Source: Desulfovibrionales bacterium (GTDB lineage: Bacteria; Desulfobacterota; Desulfovibrionia; Desulfovibrionales; Desulfomicrobiaceae). Taken from it: a stretch of DNA of 6,176 bases. The stretch spans positions 1 through 6,176 of the forward strand of contig JAAYGZ010000164.1 in NCBI GenBank assembly GCA_012727515.1. The letters are read 5' to 3'. Below are positions 5,131 through 6,176 of the stretch, piece by piece. The position numbers and the translations under genes are program-made. Below the pieces are notes generated by a model. That model ran no database searches and had not been told where the DNA came from. It worked only from the letters and a program-made list of their open reading frames with translations. Every line of letters begins with the position of its first letter. Position 1 is the stretch's first letter.

Positions 5131-6176
5131 ATGCGCTTTGGTTTACGAGCTCAGTTGATTCTTCCCATTGTGGCTGTGGTGATGTTAAGCATGGGTGTGG
5201 CTGGATTTATATCCACACGCAACGCAGCAGATGAACTATGGATTGAGCTGGAGGGAGCTGCGCGCAATCTCTCCACCAATGTTGCGTCATCTTTGACAGA
5301 TTTTACTGCTACCATGAAGGCTATTACTGAAACACAAGCAGAGGACAGAAATCTTGCCGCTGCCCTGGCCTATGGAACACCAGATGATATGGCCCGTGCT
5401 GTGGATATCTTAAAACGAGCGCAGCGCATGTCTCCGGCAATCCACGCGGTAAATCTGCTGAATGCTTCCGGAGACACCTTACTGAGCTCTGACCCTCGCG
5501 CTTCAGGAAATTTCAGTGACCGGGCGTATTTTTAAAAAAGCCATACAGGGTGAGGTTAATATCTCAGAGCCGCTTATGAGCCGGGTTACCAACAAGCCCG
5601 TGTTTGTTGTTGCGGCTCCGGTTCGCCATAATACGAAAATACTGGGCATTTTATATCTTCGGGTTGATATGGCAGAATTTTCCAGAACTCGCGTGGAGTC
5701 TGTACGTATCGGTCAGGCAGGCTATGCCTATCTTATAAATACCACGGGCATTGTTGTCGCTCACCCCAATCCAGACTATGTCCTCCAGTTTGATATCAGT
5801 CAGTTTGATTGGTTCAAGACCCTGATGTCCAAAGATTCCGGGACGGTTAATTATACCCATGAAGGGGTCAGTAAAGCTGCCATGTTTGCTCGCGAACCAG
5901 TCACCGGCTGGACCGTGGTCATTACAGTAAATCATGATGACTTGCAGCGCGCCACAAAATCACTTTGGACCACGGCCTTTATTTCTATGGGCGCCGGGGT
6001 TCTTTTGGTGTGCGCTGTGATTTTCTGGATTGTGCGTCGCATGACCGGAGATTTACAATCATGCGTTCATTTTGCCGAGGCCGTGGCTGGCGGAGATCTG
6101 AACAAACACCTGGCCATACGTCGTACTGATGAAATCGGCCAGCTCGCTGGCGCTCTGGAAGTCATGGTTACAAACC
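5131..6176 (+). pseudogene. Cache-HAMP chemoreceptor (methyl-accepting chemotaxis protein), frame broken, 3' end cut off
   Basis: The gene encodes the front half of a membrane sensor. Frame 1 (5131-5535) gives 134 residues: a short cytoplasmic tip, a membrane segment (about 8-28) and the first part of a periplasmic dCache domain up to SDRAYF, then a TAA. From 5534 the +1 frame continues at once with KKAIQGEVNISEP and has no stop to the window end (214 codons). It carries the rest of the Cache domain, including GYAYLINTTGIVVAHP and REPVTGWTVV, a second membrane segment (about 278-301 of the joined 348 residues) and a HAMP domain with GGDLNKHL and RTDEIGQLA. The join falls within the common YFKKA motif of such domains, so one nucleotide has been gained. 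The layout and HAMP sequence suggest a chemoreceptor whose signalling domain lies past the edge; a sensor kinase or cyclase output is not excluded. A gene caller would probably report two pieces, the second starting near the ATG at 5576. Confidence 0.82.
5529..5539 (+). other. Frameshift site: T5-A6 run in the receptor gene
   Basis: The bases are TTTTTAAAAAA. Frame 1 reads TAT TTT TAA; with one T fewer it would read TAT TTT AAA AAA GCC and rejoin the downstream frame exactly. Losing an A would restore the frame but leave the TAA in place, so the T run is the site of the change. A ribosome could in principle slip +1 here, since Phe-tRNA on TTT (5530-5532) can re-pair with TTT (5531-5533) while the stop waits in the A site. 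Confidence 0.8.

Overview
The window looks like a piece of chromosome from an anaerobic, hydrogen-metabolising bacterium. A deltaproteobacterial sulfate reducer of the Desulfovibrio type is the best guess. That rests on the hypC-hypD-hypE set, a Cache-type chemoreceptor and the moderately GC-rich codon use; no rRNA or other marker confirms it. No mobile element, tRNA, rRNA or CRISPR array was seen.

Layout. The left quarter (3-1536) is read leftwards: an HD-domain phosphohydrolase gene, then ddl (D-alanine--D-alanine ligase). The two genes overlap by 38 nt and are probably co-transcribed. A 157-nt divergent intergenic region (1537-1693) follows. It holds two inverted repeats and a perfect TTGACA hexamer with only a poor -10 behind it. 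To the right, everything is read rightwards: hypC (1694-1921), hypD (1908-2990, TTG start inside hypC), hypE (3019-4020, GTG start), a DEDDh 3'-5' exonuclease (4081-4620), a 155-residue protein of unknown function (4624-5091), and a methyl-accepting chemotaxis-type receptor that runs off the right edge (5131-6176).

How the genes work together. HypC, HypD and HypE act in making the Fe(CN)2CO centre of [NiFe]-hydrogenases. HypE turns a carbamoyl group on its C-terminal cysteine into thiocyanate, and the HypC-HypD complex carries the iron that receives the cyanide. HypF, which carbamoylates HypE, and the nickel-insertion proteins HypA and HypB are not in the window and must be encoded elsewhere if the pathway is complete. 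The exonuclease and the 155-residue protein sit 3 nt apart and are probably translated together; no functional link to hydrogenase maturation can be seen.

The most notable anomaly is in the receptor gene. One extra T in a T5-A6 run (5529-5539) puts a TAA stop in the middle of the Cache domain, while the rest of the domain, the second membrane segment and a HAMP domain continue cleanly in the +1 frame. This could be a real pseudogene, a sequencing error, or a recoded or phase-variable gene. Otherwise the window is fairly ordinary, and I do not see convincing evidence of an undescribed system.
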